The notes under the pieces were generated by a model. The model ran no database searches and was not told the DNA's origin. It worked only from the letters and a program-made list of their open reading frames with translations. A DNA stretch of 64,000 nucleotides from NCBI GenBank assembly GCA_001600355.1, contig BCJU01000002.1, positions 310,001 through 374,000 of the forward strand, written 5' to 3'. Shown in pieces: positions 37,269 to 46,547 of this stretch; the first letter of the stretch is position 1, and every line of letters starts with the position of its first letter. The position numbers and the translations under genes were made by a program. This DNA is from Meira nashicola (Eukaryota > Basidiomycota > Exobasidiomycetes > Exobasidiales > Brachybasidiaceae).

Positions 37269-37922
37269 ATGTTGTTAATTTTAATGCTGTATCTTTCAAT
37301 ATTCTTTTCGAATAAAGTTAGAGCAGTTAGTATAAGAGGTAGAAGGTCTCAAACTACACAAAATACCCAAGCACATATAGAAGGAAATCAAGATCCGTTA
37401 TCCTCTGTACAACAGCCAACCCATGGTTTTCCAGAATTGAATAAAAATTCAAATCTTGGAGTGAATAAAGGAAGACGAACGATTCGAAAAGCAAGGACTT
37501 ATAATCTTGAAGAGGGAGCAAAATCATCATTTGATACTCAAACAAGCAAAATCGAGAATGCATTTTTACGATCTTCAAGAAGCGATGATTCAAATACGGT
37601 AGATGTAGGAGAGAGGAGACGAAACAATTATAGAGCATTTTATAATCGTAAAAAGGCCAAAAAAGAAAGAGGTGATAAAGGAGCAATGGCTTGGTTTAAA
37701 CAAAAGACTAAAAGATTTGTGAAAGTTGAAACAGATTTAACCAAAAGAATGCAAACGAATAATTATACACAAACTGACTTGGAAAGATACAATAAACGTA
37801 TTGCTCGTCAAGCTAGATATAGAGAAAGAAAGAAACGATCAAAGATTGATCTCAATAAAGTTCCATCTGATCGGAGTAGTAGAAAGGGCGTCGAGGAATG
37901 GACAAAGGCAGATGCAGAATAA
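37269..37922 (+). CDS. Secreted basic module protein 3 (one module)
   Basis: Third member of the tandem family, 217 residues. Signal peptide MLLILMLYLSIFFSNKVRA, then VSIRGRRSQ, nearly the same junction as gene 1 (VSLRRRK). A long variable region (residues 30-118, no modules) leads to a single module at 121-190 (YRAFYNRKKAKKERGDKGAM, AWFKQKTKRF, LTKRMQTNNYTQTDLERYNK, RQARYRERKK), followed by a polar tail. The open frame also reads six nucleotides further upstream to a TTG codon; the first ATG is 37269. Stop at 37920-37922, just 60 bp from the convergent heme lyase. Family unknown; the conservation of the signal-peptide junction plus module supports a real, expressed, secreted protein. Confidence 0.75.
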   Translation: MLLILMLYLSIFFSNKVRAVSIRGRRSQTTQNTQAHIEGNQDPLSSVQQPTHGFPELNKNSNLGVNKGRRTIRKARTYNLEEGAKSSFDTQTSKIENAFLRSSRSDDSNTVDVGERRRNNYRAFYNRKKAKKERGDKGAMAWFKQKTKRFVKVETDLTKRMQTNNYTQTDLERYNKRIARQARYRERKKRSKIDLNKVPSDRSSRKGVEEWTKADAE

Positions 37923-37982
37923 GTTTTGTTGATTATGATCTATATATAATACAGTAATGATATTTTTGTTACAATTTTTTTG

Positions 37983-38687
37983 TTATTGAGGTGTGGAAGG
38001 TTGTTTTGAAGGAGTTTGAGGTCTTGACCAAAATCGTAAGAAACGCATACGTATTCCTTCCCAATCTGAAGGTGCAGGTCTAACGTCCAAATAAAAAGCT
38101 AAACCTTTCATTTCACTTTTACCACTATAAAAATCAATTATATACCTTATCCTTTTTCCACATCTATCAACTTCCCAATCATGTCTATCAAAAGGTCTTT
38201 CGTATCCTAATAATGTTTTATACCATGCTCGCCATGTTAATTCTTTTGGTTTTCCTTTAAAACTTACTAATTGTGGTCCTCCACAAGTTTGATAACTTTT
38301 ACCTTTATCCGCAATTCTTTCCCATTGTAGAATTTGTTGCCAAGCACGTTCGTTTACAGCATTATGAATCGGTACAACTACATTCATATCTTGTTCTTGT
38401 GGATTATGATTCTTTCTTGCCATTGCAGAATAAAATTGTGCAGGAGAAGGATAAACCCAATTAGCTTGTGTTGAAGGATTAACAGGTGTGGCGTCTGTTG
38501 AATTGGTAGATTGTTTTTCTTCATCATCATCACTTTTTACACTTGCACCAAATCTCGGTATAGATGAAATAACTCGTTCTGTCGATAAATGTCCAGGTGC
38601 TTTATGTTGATCTCCTCTCTGTTGAGCAAGCCATGCAGATCGAGTTTCATGATCGACAGGACATGCTGATGCGTCCTTTGAACTCAT
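37983..38687 (-). CDS. CYC3: Holocytochrome c synthase (cytochrome c / c1 heme lyase)
   Basis: Mitochondrial intermembrane-space enzyme that attaches heme to the CXXCH of apocytochrome c (or c1). 234 residues, single exon. The N-terminal CP heme-binding motif is ACPVDHE (residues 8-14). The conserved catalytic domain includes WVYPSPAQFYSAMARKNH, VVVPIHNAVNERAWQQIL, WERIADKGKSYQTCGGP, ELTWRAWYKTLLGYERPFD, RHDWEVDRCGKRIRYIID and FYLDVRPAPSDWEGIRMR. The His in VVVPIHN is the residue implicated in heme ligation. Fungi often carry two paralogues, CYC3 (cytochrome c) and CYT2 (c1), or one dual enzyme; sequence alone does not decide which this is, so the symbol is approximate. Confidence 0.93.
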   Translation of the reverse strand: MSSKDASACPVDHETRSAWLAQQRGDQHKAPGHLSTERVISSIPRFGASVKSDDDEEKQSTNSTDATPVNPSTQANWVYPSPAQFYSAMARKNHNPQEQDMNVVVPIHNAVNERAWQQILQWERIADKGKSYQTCGGPQLVSFKGKPKELTWRAWYKTLLGYERPFDRHDWEVDRCGKRIRYIIDFYSGKSEMKGLAFYLDVRPAPSDWEGIRMRFLRFWSRPQTPSKQPSTPQ

Positions 38688-38900
38688 TTTCTAGGTTTGA
38701 TGGAGTAAGAAGAAGAAAAGTGTTAAACATTACCTAAAACTCTAAAAAATAATTAGCCTGTATAACTTCCCGATTTCCGCGCATGCAACACAACACGCCT
38801 CAAGCGTGTATAGCTGCTACTAACAGAACAAACACACATCATCCCATGTAACGTTGACATTTGGGTACAAAAACAAAACAATCTCATTGTCAAAATCTTT

Positions 38901-39891
<991 letters not shown>

Positions 39892-40050
39892 TCACATTCA
39901 CAAGTGTTGAAGTGTTTGTTCCTGAATTGATCTGGTACGCGTTTAGACTGTGTACATGCACGGACGCCTTTCAAAATCAAGAAGAATCAGGATTTAAAGC
40001 TTCTTTGCATTGCTACCAACATCATCAATGCTCCCTCTGCCCGAGGGAAG

Positions 40051-40770
40051 ATGAGAAGTGGTATTCTTATACGTTCTGGCGGATGGAGAATAAGACAGAA
40101 TGAAATCAAGTCACACAAAAGATGTATAAGCACAATTGCAGATTCATTACGAAATGTTATGCGAACGTCTGCTCAACCGGTTGCAGTGATTACGACAAAT
40201 CTTTCGTCAAAGAAGAAAGGTGGTGAAAAAGAACAATACATACATGGAGCAACACTTTCTAGCTTTACAACCGTTTCACTCGATCCACCTTTGGTTGCTT
40301 TTAGCTTACGTATTCCAAGTAGATTAGCAGATGCATTAACAGAATCATCTACTACTACAACAAAACAACCACATTTTATCATCAACATCTTAAGTATAAA
40401 ACAAGAAATTGCTGCTGCTGGTTTTGCTAAACCTGGTTTACCACCTTTTCCTCTTTCTGCTACTTCTAAAAATGAAAAGATAAAAGGACACGGAGATGAA
40501 CCTCACCCTTTCACCCAAATCGCAACTCATAAATCCACCTCAACCGAACAGCCAATCCTTGTTCTGAGTGAAAGCATTGGTGCTTTAGCTTGCAGTATCA
40601 TCAGTCGGCATAATCTACAACACCAATCAAAAGAAAAAACACAAACAACAGAAGGAGAAGGATCGGATCTATTCCTAGCAAAAGTACACGCTTTCGAAAA
40701 TTTAGAAATCCAAGAAAATTTGTTGCCTTTGGTATATTGGAATAGACGTTTTACGACGATTAAAAATTGA
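40051..40770 (+). CDS. Flavin reductase-like FMN-binding protein, probably mitochondrial
   Basis: 239 residues with a split-barrel flavin reductase-like domain: RNVMRTSAQPVAVITTNL, HGATLSSFTTVSLDPPLVAF and SLRIPSRLADALTES, then FIINILSIKQEIAAAGFAKP. The closing strand is FLAKVHAFENL. The basic N-terminus rich in Arg, Ser and Ile without acidic residues (MRSGILIRSGGWRIRQNE) looks like a mitochondrial presequence. These proteins bind FMN and some reduce flavins with NAD(P)H; the exact activity cannot be inferred. Two low-complexity insertions (TESSTTTTKQ and KEKTQTTEGEG) are outside the core. Single exon. It diverges from DPM1 and converges with the BolA gene. Confidence 0.82.
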   Translation: MRSGILIRSGGWRIRQNEIKSHKRCISTIADSLRNVMRTSAQPVAVITTNLSSKKKGGEKEQYIHGATLSSFTTVSLDPPLVAFSLRIPSRLADALTESSTTTTKQPHFIINILSIKQEIAAAGFAKPGLPPFPLSATSKNEKIKGHGDEPHPFTQIATHKSTSTEQPILVLSESIGALACSIISRHNLQHQSKEKTQTTEGEGSDLFLAKVHAFENLEIQENLLPLVYWNRRFTTIKN

Positions 40771-40931
40771 ATAGGGATAGAGAAAAGGAAAAAAATGTAC
40801 ACTAGCGAAACATGGAATCTGAAATAGATGACGTGAAATGTATGTAAGGTTGAAACTTGATTGATCGTGACACATGGTAAGATTTCTGGATGACGTGCTG
40901 GGAAAGACCAAAAAGGAGAGATTCGAATAAT

Positions 40932-41786
40932 TTACATTCCAAACATGCCCGTACCATCACGAACACGGGCAGCATCACTTGCGCTCATATGAATCTTTTG
41001 TGATTGAAAGAAATCTTCAAAGATTTTTACCATTTCCGCTTCACCACGTTGACGGTTTGGCAAAGCACCTGGACTCGTTGCACCAGCAGAAGTTGGACTT
41101 GCATCTTCACGCATACATCTCTTCTCCAACAAATCACGTAAATCCGTCCAAAAGCCTGTATCTGTGATTGTAGAATAGTGTAATCTTGATATACCACTTG
41201 AAGCACTAGTTGGAGTTCCAGTTGATGATCCTCCCATCATATCGTTCAAATTGTTTGGCGTTAAAGATCTTTGACGATTATGACCGCCGGCTGAAGATGG
41301 ACCGCGTTTACCATCAATGCCCGATTCATCCGCTGCATCTGGTGTTAATACTAACTCTGGAACAGAAATATTGGAGGATGTGGTACGATGATGAACCTTT
41401 GCACCACGCTGTGCAACAGAAGTGTCCAAAGTAGATGGCCTATTCGGCGTTGTAGTGCTGGCAGCAGCAGCAGCAGCTTCTGGTATGGAAGCTCCATTTG
41501 ATATTGTTGATGAAGATGATTCAGCAGCAGCATTTGCGCTTAATTGTTCGTACTGTTGTGGAGTATATGTCTTTTGTGAAAATGCATGAAGTTCAGCGAT
41601 TTGTTCTTTGAGTAATTCATTCACCATTCTATGCCTTTTAAGCGTATTCAAACCTTCAAATGCATCACTAACGATAATCACATCATACGCTTGACCACAA
41701 CCACCCGAAACGTCTGAAACGATTAAAGCTGAAACTTTTTCAACTTTTTGACGAATTGCCGCTTCTAATTCACTTTGAGATACCAT
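40932..41786 (-). CDS. BolA family protein (Fra2/Bol2-like) with a long C-terminal extension
   Basis: Residues 1-85 are a BolA domain: LEAAIRQKVEKVSALIVSDV, SGGCGQAYDVIIVSDAFEGL and LNTLKRHRMVNELLKEQIAEL. It has the cysteine of the GGCG loop and the histidine in KRHRMVNE used to ligate a [2Fe-2S] cluster with a monothiol glutaredoxin. Fra2/Bol2 with Grx3/4 reports cytosolic iron-sulfur status. There is no presequence, so a cytosolic or nuclear type is likely. About 200 further residues follow: a Ser/Ala/Thr-rich linker, then conserved-looking helical blocks TDTGFWTDLRDLLEKRCMRE and EAEMVKIFEDFFQSQKIHMS. Typical Bol2 proteins are about 90-120 residues. The single reading frame runs through both parts without a plausible intron, so the fusion is real at DNA level. 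Confidence 0.85.
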   Translation of the reverse strand: MVSQSELEAAIRQKVEKVSALIVSDVSGGCGQAYDVIIVSDAFEGLNTLKRHRMVNELLKEQIAELHAFSQKTYTPQQYEQLSANAAAESSSSTISNGASIPEAAAAAASTTTPNRPSTLDTSVAQRGAKVHHRTTSSNISVPELVLTPDAADESGIDGKRGPSSAGGHNRQRSLTPNNLNDMMGGSSTGTPTSASSGISRLHYSTITDTGFWTDLRDLLEKRCMREDASPTSAGATSPGALPNRQRGEAEMVKIFEDFFQSQKIHMSASDAARVRDGTGMFGM

Positions 41787-42248
41787 CTTTGTTTGTCTAT
41801 GATTGGGTTAAATTGAAGTGATGATAGTAGAAGGATGATCCGATTTCTACAAAAAAGTTGAATTAAAGCTTCACACCTGCATATACCAGTCCGCATGGAG
41901 CATGCATTTGATATATATTTAATTCCGGACCTTCTGTTCCCCTCTCCTAATAGGCCTACGCGGTGCCTATTCTAAGTATGGTTATTAGGTCGTGTTCCTT
42001 CCAACACGTCGTCCCCTACGCTGGCGAATTAGGCAAGCTAAAGACAAAATTCACGTGTAACAGCCTACACGGGCAATGTGAATGATTAGCTTGATTGGAG
42101 ATGAAGGCGCTTTCATTCCATCACCGCTCATCTTGTATCGATCATCAATTCTTCGCATTTTCTGTGAAGACTAGCATAGAGTATGTGCATTGTATGCGAG
42201 CTGCTTACCATTGCAGAGCTGACCATTCTTTCTCCCTTTTACATAGAA
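41787..42248. promoter_or_regulatory. Divergent promoter BolA protein / NDUFB3, with a 5'-UTR intron
   Basis: 462 bp. It ends with a probable intron at 42181-42246 (GTATGTG ... TTACATAG) that would lie in the NDUFB3 5' leader, two bases before the start codon. The remainder is promoter DNA without a recognised motif. Confidence 0.5.
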
Positions 42249-42461
42249 ATGGCACAACTATATCGTGATCCATGGGCAGCAAGAGAAGCATGGCGTAAAC
42301 ATCCCGTCTTTTCCAACAAATTCATGTTCCGTAACTTCTTACCCGGTTTCGCATTAGGAGCAGCAGCTTTTGGTGCATACGTAGCTGTGGATAGCTTATT
42401 CCATCCAAGTAACATCGAAAAGCTTAAAGAAGAAGCAAGAAAACAACGTGGAGAAGCATAA
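42249..42461 (+). CDS. NDUFB3: Complex I subunit NDUFB3 (B12) homologue
   Basis: Accessory subunit in the membrane arm of NADH:ubiquinone oxidoreductase. 70 residues from ATG 42249: MAQLYRDPWAAREAWRKHPV has the family hallmark RDPW...EAWR. FRNFLPGFALGAAAFGAYVA is the single membrane helix, and a charged tail (EKLKEEARKQRGEA) follows. A longer open frame from ATG 42183 would add 22 residues encoded by what looks like a 5'-UTR intron (donor GTATGT at 42181, acceptor ending at 42246); the short start is preferred because it matches the family. Fungi without complex I lack this gene, so it also shows that the organism respires through complex I. Confidence 0.88.
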   Translation: MAQLYRDPWAAREAWRKHPVFSNKFMFRNFLPGFALGAAAFGAYVAVDSLFHPSNIEKLKEEARKQRGEA

Positions 42462-42564
42462 TCTTATACGACACACAGACACAAACCGCAAACCAAATTT
42501 GTACATTTAGGAAAGATATTGACAACAAATTTCATTTTTGTTATCTTATTCATTCATTCGTTCG

Positions 42565-43290
42565 CTAGTGACCATATTTCTCTACCAAAGCGTATGCTAA
42601 TTCTTTAAGCGTAGGTGCAACGACGTCCATTTCGCCCCATAATTCGGTAACGCCTTCACCTTCATAAGCTGTACAATAAGCAGTCTTGAAACCTGATTGT
42701 CTAGCACCAGCTAAATCCCAAGCATGAGCGGCAGCAAAGATATAAACGTCATTTGGAATGGTGTTTTGCATTTGACGTAAAGCTGTATCGTAAACGATTT
42801 TATCTGGTTTTGCTCTTCCCATTGAATCGGCAGAAATGATACGATCTTTTGGAATTGTGATTGAAGTTGAAGAAAAACAATCGTTTAAACGATTAATATC
42901 AGCATCTGAACATGCCCAAACGGTAAATACATTTTGACGTAAAATTGTAAACATTTCTTCCATTCCTTCTCTTGGTTTAAGTTTACCATATTCACTCACG
43001 ATATAATCCACATCTTCTTGATTTGCAAATGATTTTGCATCTTGAACGCCTGATTGGAATAAAGTTTGCGTGAAAGTATGCTTGAGCACTTTTAGAAAAG
43101 GTACATGCTTACCATCGATCGAACGAATGTACTTGGAATCACGATCAGCTAAAAATCGCCAAGCAGCATAAAAGACGTTGGGAGAAATTTCTGCCACCTT
43201 CAGCTTTTCACCTAAACGTTGCTCTAAAGCTTCTAAACCTGCATCATAAGTGAAGCAGGTTCCGATGATATCAAAAGCGATAGATGGCAT
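42565..43290 (-). CDS. HAD-superfamily hydrolase, haloacid dehalogenase type II-like
   Basis: 241 residues with the four HAD motifs. Motif I is AFDIIGTCFTYDA, with nucleophile Asp-7. Motif II is in VWACSDADINRL. Motif III is the lysine of MGRAKPDKIVYDTALR. Motif IV is FAAAHAWDLAGARQSGFKT, with the acidic residue. The order, the helical cap between motifs I and II, and AAHAWDLAGA resemble L-2-haloacid dehalogenases, which hydrolyse 2-halo acids to hydroxy acids. Fungal relatives are mostly uncharacterised and may act on other substrates, so only the fold is secure. Single exon, transcribed in the same direction as ATG16 upstream. Confidence 0.88.
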   Translation of the reverse strand: MPSIAFDIIGTCFTYDAGLEALEQRLGEKLKVAEISPNVFYAAWRFLADRDSKYIRSIDGKHVPFLKVLKHTFTQTLFQSGVQDAKSFANQEDVDYIVSEYGKLKPREGMEEMFTILRQNVFTVWACSDADINRLNDCFSSTSITIPKDRIISADSMGRAKPDKIVYDTALRQMQNTIPNDVYIFAAAHAWDLAGARQSGFKTAYCTAYEGEGVTELWGEMDVVAPTLKELAYALVEKYGH

Positions 43291-43559
43291 GTTGTATATA
43301 AAATAGATCGTGGGGATTGCTAAGAGCGAACGAATGTCTCACTTTCTCTCAGCATGATATTTATATGTTTGTCTTCTTTCTAGAGTACCACTCTCTGTCA
43401 TTATAAGACAATTTAGAGGTACGCAACGGTACCGAATTCGTGCTTGTTTACTACGTCATGCCAGTGCTAACTCGATTCCGACGATTGATGAGTTAATTAA
43501 TAATGACGATTGGTTACTAATATTACATAGGGTAGGGTATATTTCTGCTGTTGTTTTAC

Positions 43560-44276
43560 TCATGCCTTTTCCTTTCCTTTTTCGACGGGTGAGAAATTTT
43601 CTTCGGAAGCGTTTCCGGCGCCGGTTGTTCTTCGTTTAACGTGATCAACTTCTTGTAAAAATTGATTACCTTCATTCATTTTTTCCGCTTCATCGTTCAT
43701 TCTATCTAACCAACGCTGTAATAAACTTGCATTATCACGTTTCAAATCTTCATTTCGAATTTCAACTTGATTTAATTCTAGGGAAAGTGCCGATAATTCA
43801 TCTTGTAATAATTGAATCATCTTATCTTTTTCTCCTACAACTCCACGTAAATCTTCTTCCTTTCGCTTTAGCCGAACTAATTCATCTGTCGTCTTGCGTG
43901 TTTCATCACTTTGTTCACGTTCTCGTTCATCCTTGTTTCGAATTTGTTCGTTCAACACAAGTAGTCTTTGTGCATTTTGAGATTGTGTCTTATACAATGT
44001 TGCTAATTCATCCCGCATAGATTGTTGTTGACCTTCTAAAGAAGTGATATATGCTTGTTTGACTGCTATACCTTCACTTTCAGCTACAACTTTTGTTGAT
44101 GTTCCTGCACCATCAGAAGCTGCTAATAATGATTTATTACGTTCTTTTTGTTGTTTAGCATATTTTGCCAATCTTTGATAATTTCCAACTAATTCATCAA
44201 ATTCCCTCTCACGATCATCCCTTTCTTCTAATCGGTGACGAATTGTATTTTGCCATGAAGATGTTAGAGCACACAT
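43560..44276 (-). CDS. ATG16: Autophagy protein Atg16
   Basis: Partner of the Atg12-Atg5 conjugate that directs Atg8 lipidation to the phagophore. 238 residues without WD repeats, the fungal form. The N-terminal Atg5-binding helix reads SSWQNTIRHRLEERDDRERE, then FDELVGNYQRLAKYA. The rest is coiled coil, with the conserved Atg16 block LLQDELSALSLELNQVEIRN, then EDLKRDNASLLQRWLDRM and NDEAEKMNEGNQFLQE. The tail is short and charged. Length is at the upper end for fungi (yeast 150). Single exon. It diverges from TRM112 with 228 bp between starts. Confidence 0.9.
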   Translation of the reverse strand: MCALTSSWQNTIRHRLEERDDREREFDELVGNYQRLAKYAKQQKERNKSLLAASDGAGTSTKVVAESEGIAVKQAYITSLEGQQQSMRDELATLYKTQSQNAQRLLVLNEQIRNKDEREREQSDETRKTTDELVRLKRKEEDLRGVVGEKDKMIQLLQDELSALSLELNQVEIRNEDLKRDNASLLQRWLDRMNDEAEKMNEGNQFLQEVDHVKRRTTGAGNASEENFSPVEKGKEKA

Positions 44277-44504
44277 CCTGCAAATTGCAAGGAGTGATTA
44301 ATGGTAATGGTGAGTGTTGTATGCACTTTAAAGCAACAGTCATTGCATTTTAGTGAGAAACGCGGGCGCACGGCCCTGGCGCCCAAAAGATACATACAAA
44401 CACGTGCATTGGAAAAGTTTCAAATGAGAAAGAAAAAAGTTCACTAGTTCATTTATTCACCATCAACATCATCCATTTCAATCAAAGAAGGAGAAAGTGG
44501 AAAG

Positions 44505-45163
44505 ATGCGATTATTAACACATAATCTATTAGCATGTCATTCGCGACACTGTACGCAAACCTCCAACAATTTCCCATTGAAATTTAAAGATGTCAAATTG
44601 GAATTATTAGAAACTGATTTTAATGAAGCATTCATTCGTGGATTTTTACCAAAATTGGATTGGAATGCTTTGATTATCACTGCAAAAGAATTGGGAGATA
44701 CTTCTTTGCCCGAAAAAGGTCCGGATATGGAAGACCCAATGCTGGATCATCAAATTTTGCGAAATTTACATCATGTACTTTTGGAGGTGAGTATGGCAAG
44801 GTGGGAAGATCAGTCAGGTTTATCATATAACAAAGGGGGGACATGTATAACTTCCATGTTGCCTAGGAGGATCATGTCAGCCAAATCCCACAAATTCAGT
44901 CTACACAATATTATTATCAATGTCGAACACATCCTAATCATAAAAACCACCACATCTTTTTTCACTTTTCAGGTTCACATTACAGAGGGTTCAATGACCT
45001 GTCCAAATTGCTCGCATAATTATCCGATTCGCAATGGAATACCCAATATGGTAAGTATGGAGAAAGAAGTGTCACGTTACATTGCATTGTTTTGCTGATC
45101 AGACATTTCCTTTCTTTTAATTCTCCTTTTTAGCTTTTGGCCGAGCATGAGATCGCACGGTAG
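44505..45163 (+). CDS. TRM112: Methyltransferase activator Trm112
   Basis: Zinc-binding activator of several methyltransferases (Trm9, Trm11, Mtq2, Bud23) acting on tRNA, eRF1 and rRNA. Three exons, 44505-44786, 44973-45050 and 45134-45163, give 129 residues. It begins MRLLTHNLLACHSRHC, with LELLETDFNEAFIRGFLPKL next. The zinc-knuckle region EGSMTCPNCSHNYPIRNGIPNM is followed by the conserved end LLAEHEIAR encoded by the 30-nt last exon. Exon 1 shows HNLLACHSRHC with two family Cys positions; exon 2 shows CPNC. Both introns use GTGAGT or GTAAGT. A degenerate copy of intron 2, last exon and 3' region lies about 640 bp downstream. Confidence 0.94.
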
Positions 45164-45691
45164 GATCTATTGCAATGCAACAATTCACTTGGTGTTTGGT
45201 TAAGGTGCATACCCACACTTGTATTTTACACAATCAATTGTATACATATATTATGATCAGGGCCGTGTAGTCGTCGATTATGCATTCGAATCGCGGAGAT
45301 TTTAAATATTGCCTAACAGTTGTTAAGGTTGTCGTCTAATGGTTGGAGAGGCCAGGGTACTTCTCATAGGAAGCTGTTATCATCGGCTTCTCTTTTGGCA
45401 TTGATAATTTTTTAAGTGATCAGAATGCGTATCAGTTTGAACAATGTTGGAAATCAACTCTTTCCACCCTTTCCGCTACCTAAAAACTTCAAACAATGCA
45501 AACAATGGTAACAATTCATAAATCAATAACAATAGTGCTATAAGCCTTTACCTTATCAGATCGATAACATTGATTGGTTAGTAAAGTTAAGCCTAAAGAT
45601 CAAATTTAAAGATTTGCTTATCTAACCTATCTTTTCTCTTTTTAGCATGTGCAGGATTCTCTTATTTTTTTATGATACTTTGCAATGATAA

Positions 45692-45906
45692 ATGTGGAGA
45701 AAAAGTGTCACACTACACTGCAATCTCATTTGCTTTTCACTTGCTTATCTAACATTTCCCATATATTTTGCCTGATTATTTTTATTAGCTTTTGGCCGAA
45801 ACGCCGAGCTTGTCAGCGGGATCGATAGCAACATATCCACCCATCCACCAAGGGTAAAGGTGGATGCATTTTCACATGTGTATATTACACAATCGATTGT
45901 ATATCC
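45692..45906 (+). pseudogene. Degenerate duplicate of TRM112 intron 2, last exon and 3' region
   Basis: The stretch aligns with about 45052-45250. Matches include TGGAGAAAAAGTGTCACACT (against the start of intron 2), CATTTCC, TTAGCTTTTGGCCGA (acceptor plus last exon) and TTACACAATCGATTGTATA (3' region). The exon-like part 45789-45857 keeps a splice acceptor and reads LLAETPSLSAGSIATYPPIH, then QG and a stop, in the phase that exon 2 would need. It is either a dead copy or an alternative last exon. Confidence 0.7.
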
Positions 45907-46171
45907 TTATAAGCACGATGATGCAAATAAAGCTTGCAGATCTCCAATCGATAGAGCGTGAGAGTGCAGTGCTATTCCTTCACGCAAATGCAGCTTAAAA
46001 CCCCGCCTTTAAATATGGAAAAATTCTGGAGCTGGAGTTTTTAATTCTTTTCAAATTAACGGCATTTGACTGGTTTTACGCTTTTAACGGCGAACGGAGA
46101 AAAAACAATTCACCTCCACCCTTTTTCGCTTTTTTCTTCATCTACCGCACGCCGCCTCTTACGCGTGTTTT

Positions 46172-46181
46172 TGCGCTGCGC
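46172..46181 (-). promoter_or_regulatory. Intergenic motif GCGCAGCGCA, copy 4 (minus strand)
   Basis: The reverse complement TGCGCTGCGC lies inside TTTGCGCTGCGCAAA, a near-perfect palindrome with 7-bp arms. Confidence 0.35.
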
Positions 46182-46547
46182 AAATCAAATAATGCACCAG
46201 TAGCATGAATTAGAAGAGTTAAGTCGCCTGCCTCTTCCCTTTTTTGATCATCGGGGTTGTTTGAAAGACACAATTGTGCATTATTAGACTCTAAATCTGC
46301 TTTTTTTGCCCCACGTTCAAAATTTATGGATTGGCTAAGACCTACGCAATCTTACTGCATAATGCACAAAAAAGGGTACGACAGAAGTCTCCGATGAATG
46401 TATGCATTTCACATGCTCTTCCCTATTCATTTAATTTGTAATCGTTTAGCGAATAGATTCCTGTCAAAAAAGCTGAGACATATATGAATTTGATCATTCC
46501 CGCTTTCATCTTCTTCACCATCATCATCTTCATACCACACATACAAG

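Larger units (their letters stand above)
35776..37838 (+). repeat. Five copies of a 65-70 residue basic module across three tandem genes
   Basis: Approximate copies: 35776-35970 and 36076-36270 (gene 1), 36669-36875 and 36915-37118 (gene 2), 37629-37838 (gene 3). Shared skeleton: an aromatic start (YxxYYxRKKAKK), GDKxAIxWF, then LTKRI, YSxxDLERYxKR and a closing aromatic-basic YxxK/R. Gene 2 copy B and gene 3 are closest (LTKRIHSNTYSTHDLERYKK against LTKRMQTNNYTQTDLERYNK). The pattern implies tandem gene duplication plus internal module duplication. Confidence 0.85.
45164..46547. other. Intergenic, 1.4 kb, with a duplicated TRM112 3' segment
   Basis: Apart from the duplicated segment at 45692-45906 and a GCGCAGCGCA motif at 46172-46181 (minus strand), no gene is seen. 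ACGCGT is at 46161-46166 and a GCCGCCTCT patch at 46151-46159. The end (46480-46547) is a pyrimidine-rich leader of the hydroxylase gene. Confidence 0.55.

Noticed and set aside
42183..42248. 22-residue N-terminal extension of NDUFB3
   Set aside because: It begins inside a GTATGT...TACATAG intron-like segment, and the family starts at MAQLYRDPW.
45337..45440. tRNA-like sequence (TCTAATGGTTGG A-box-like element with a CTCATAG loop)
   Set aside because: The anticodon stem and acceptor stem do not pair, and no GGTTCGANNCC B box follows. It is more likely chance or a decayed remnant.
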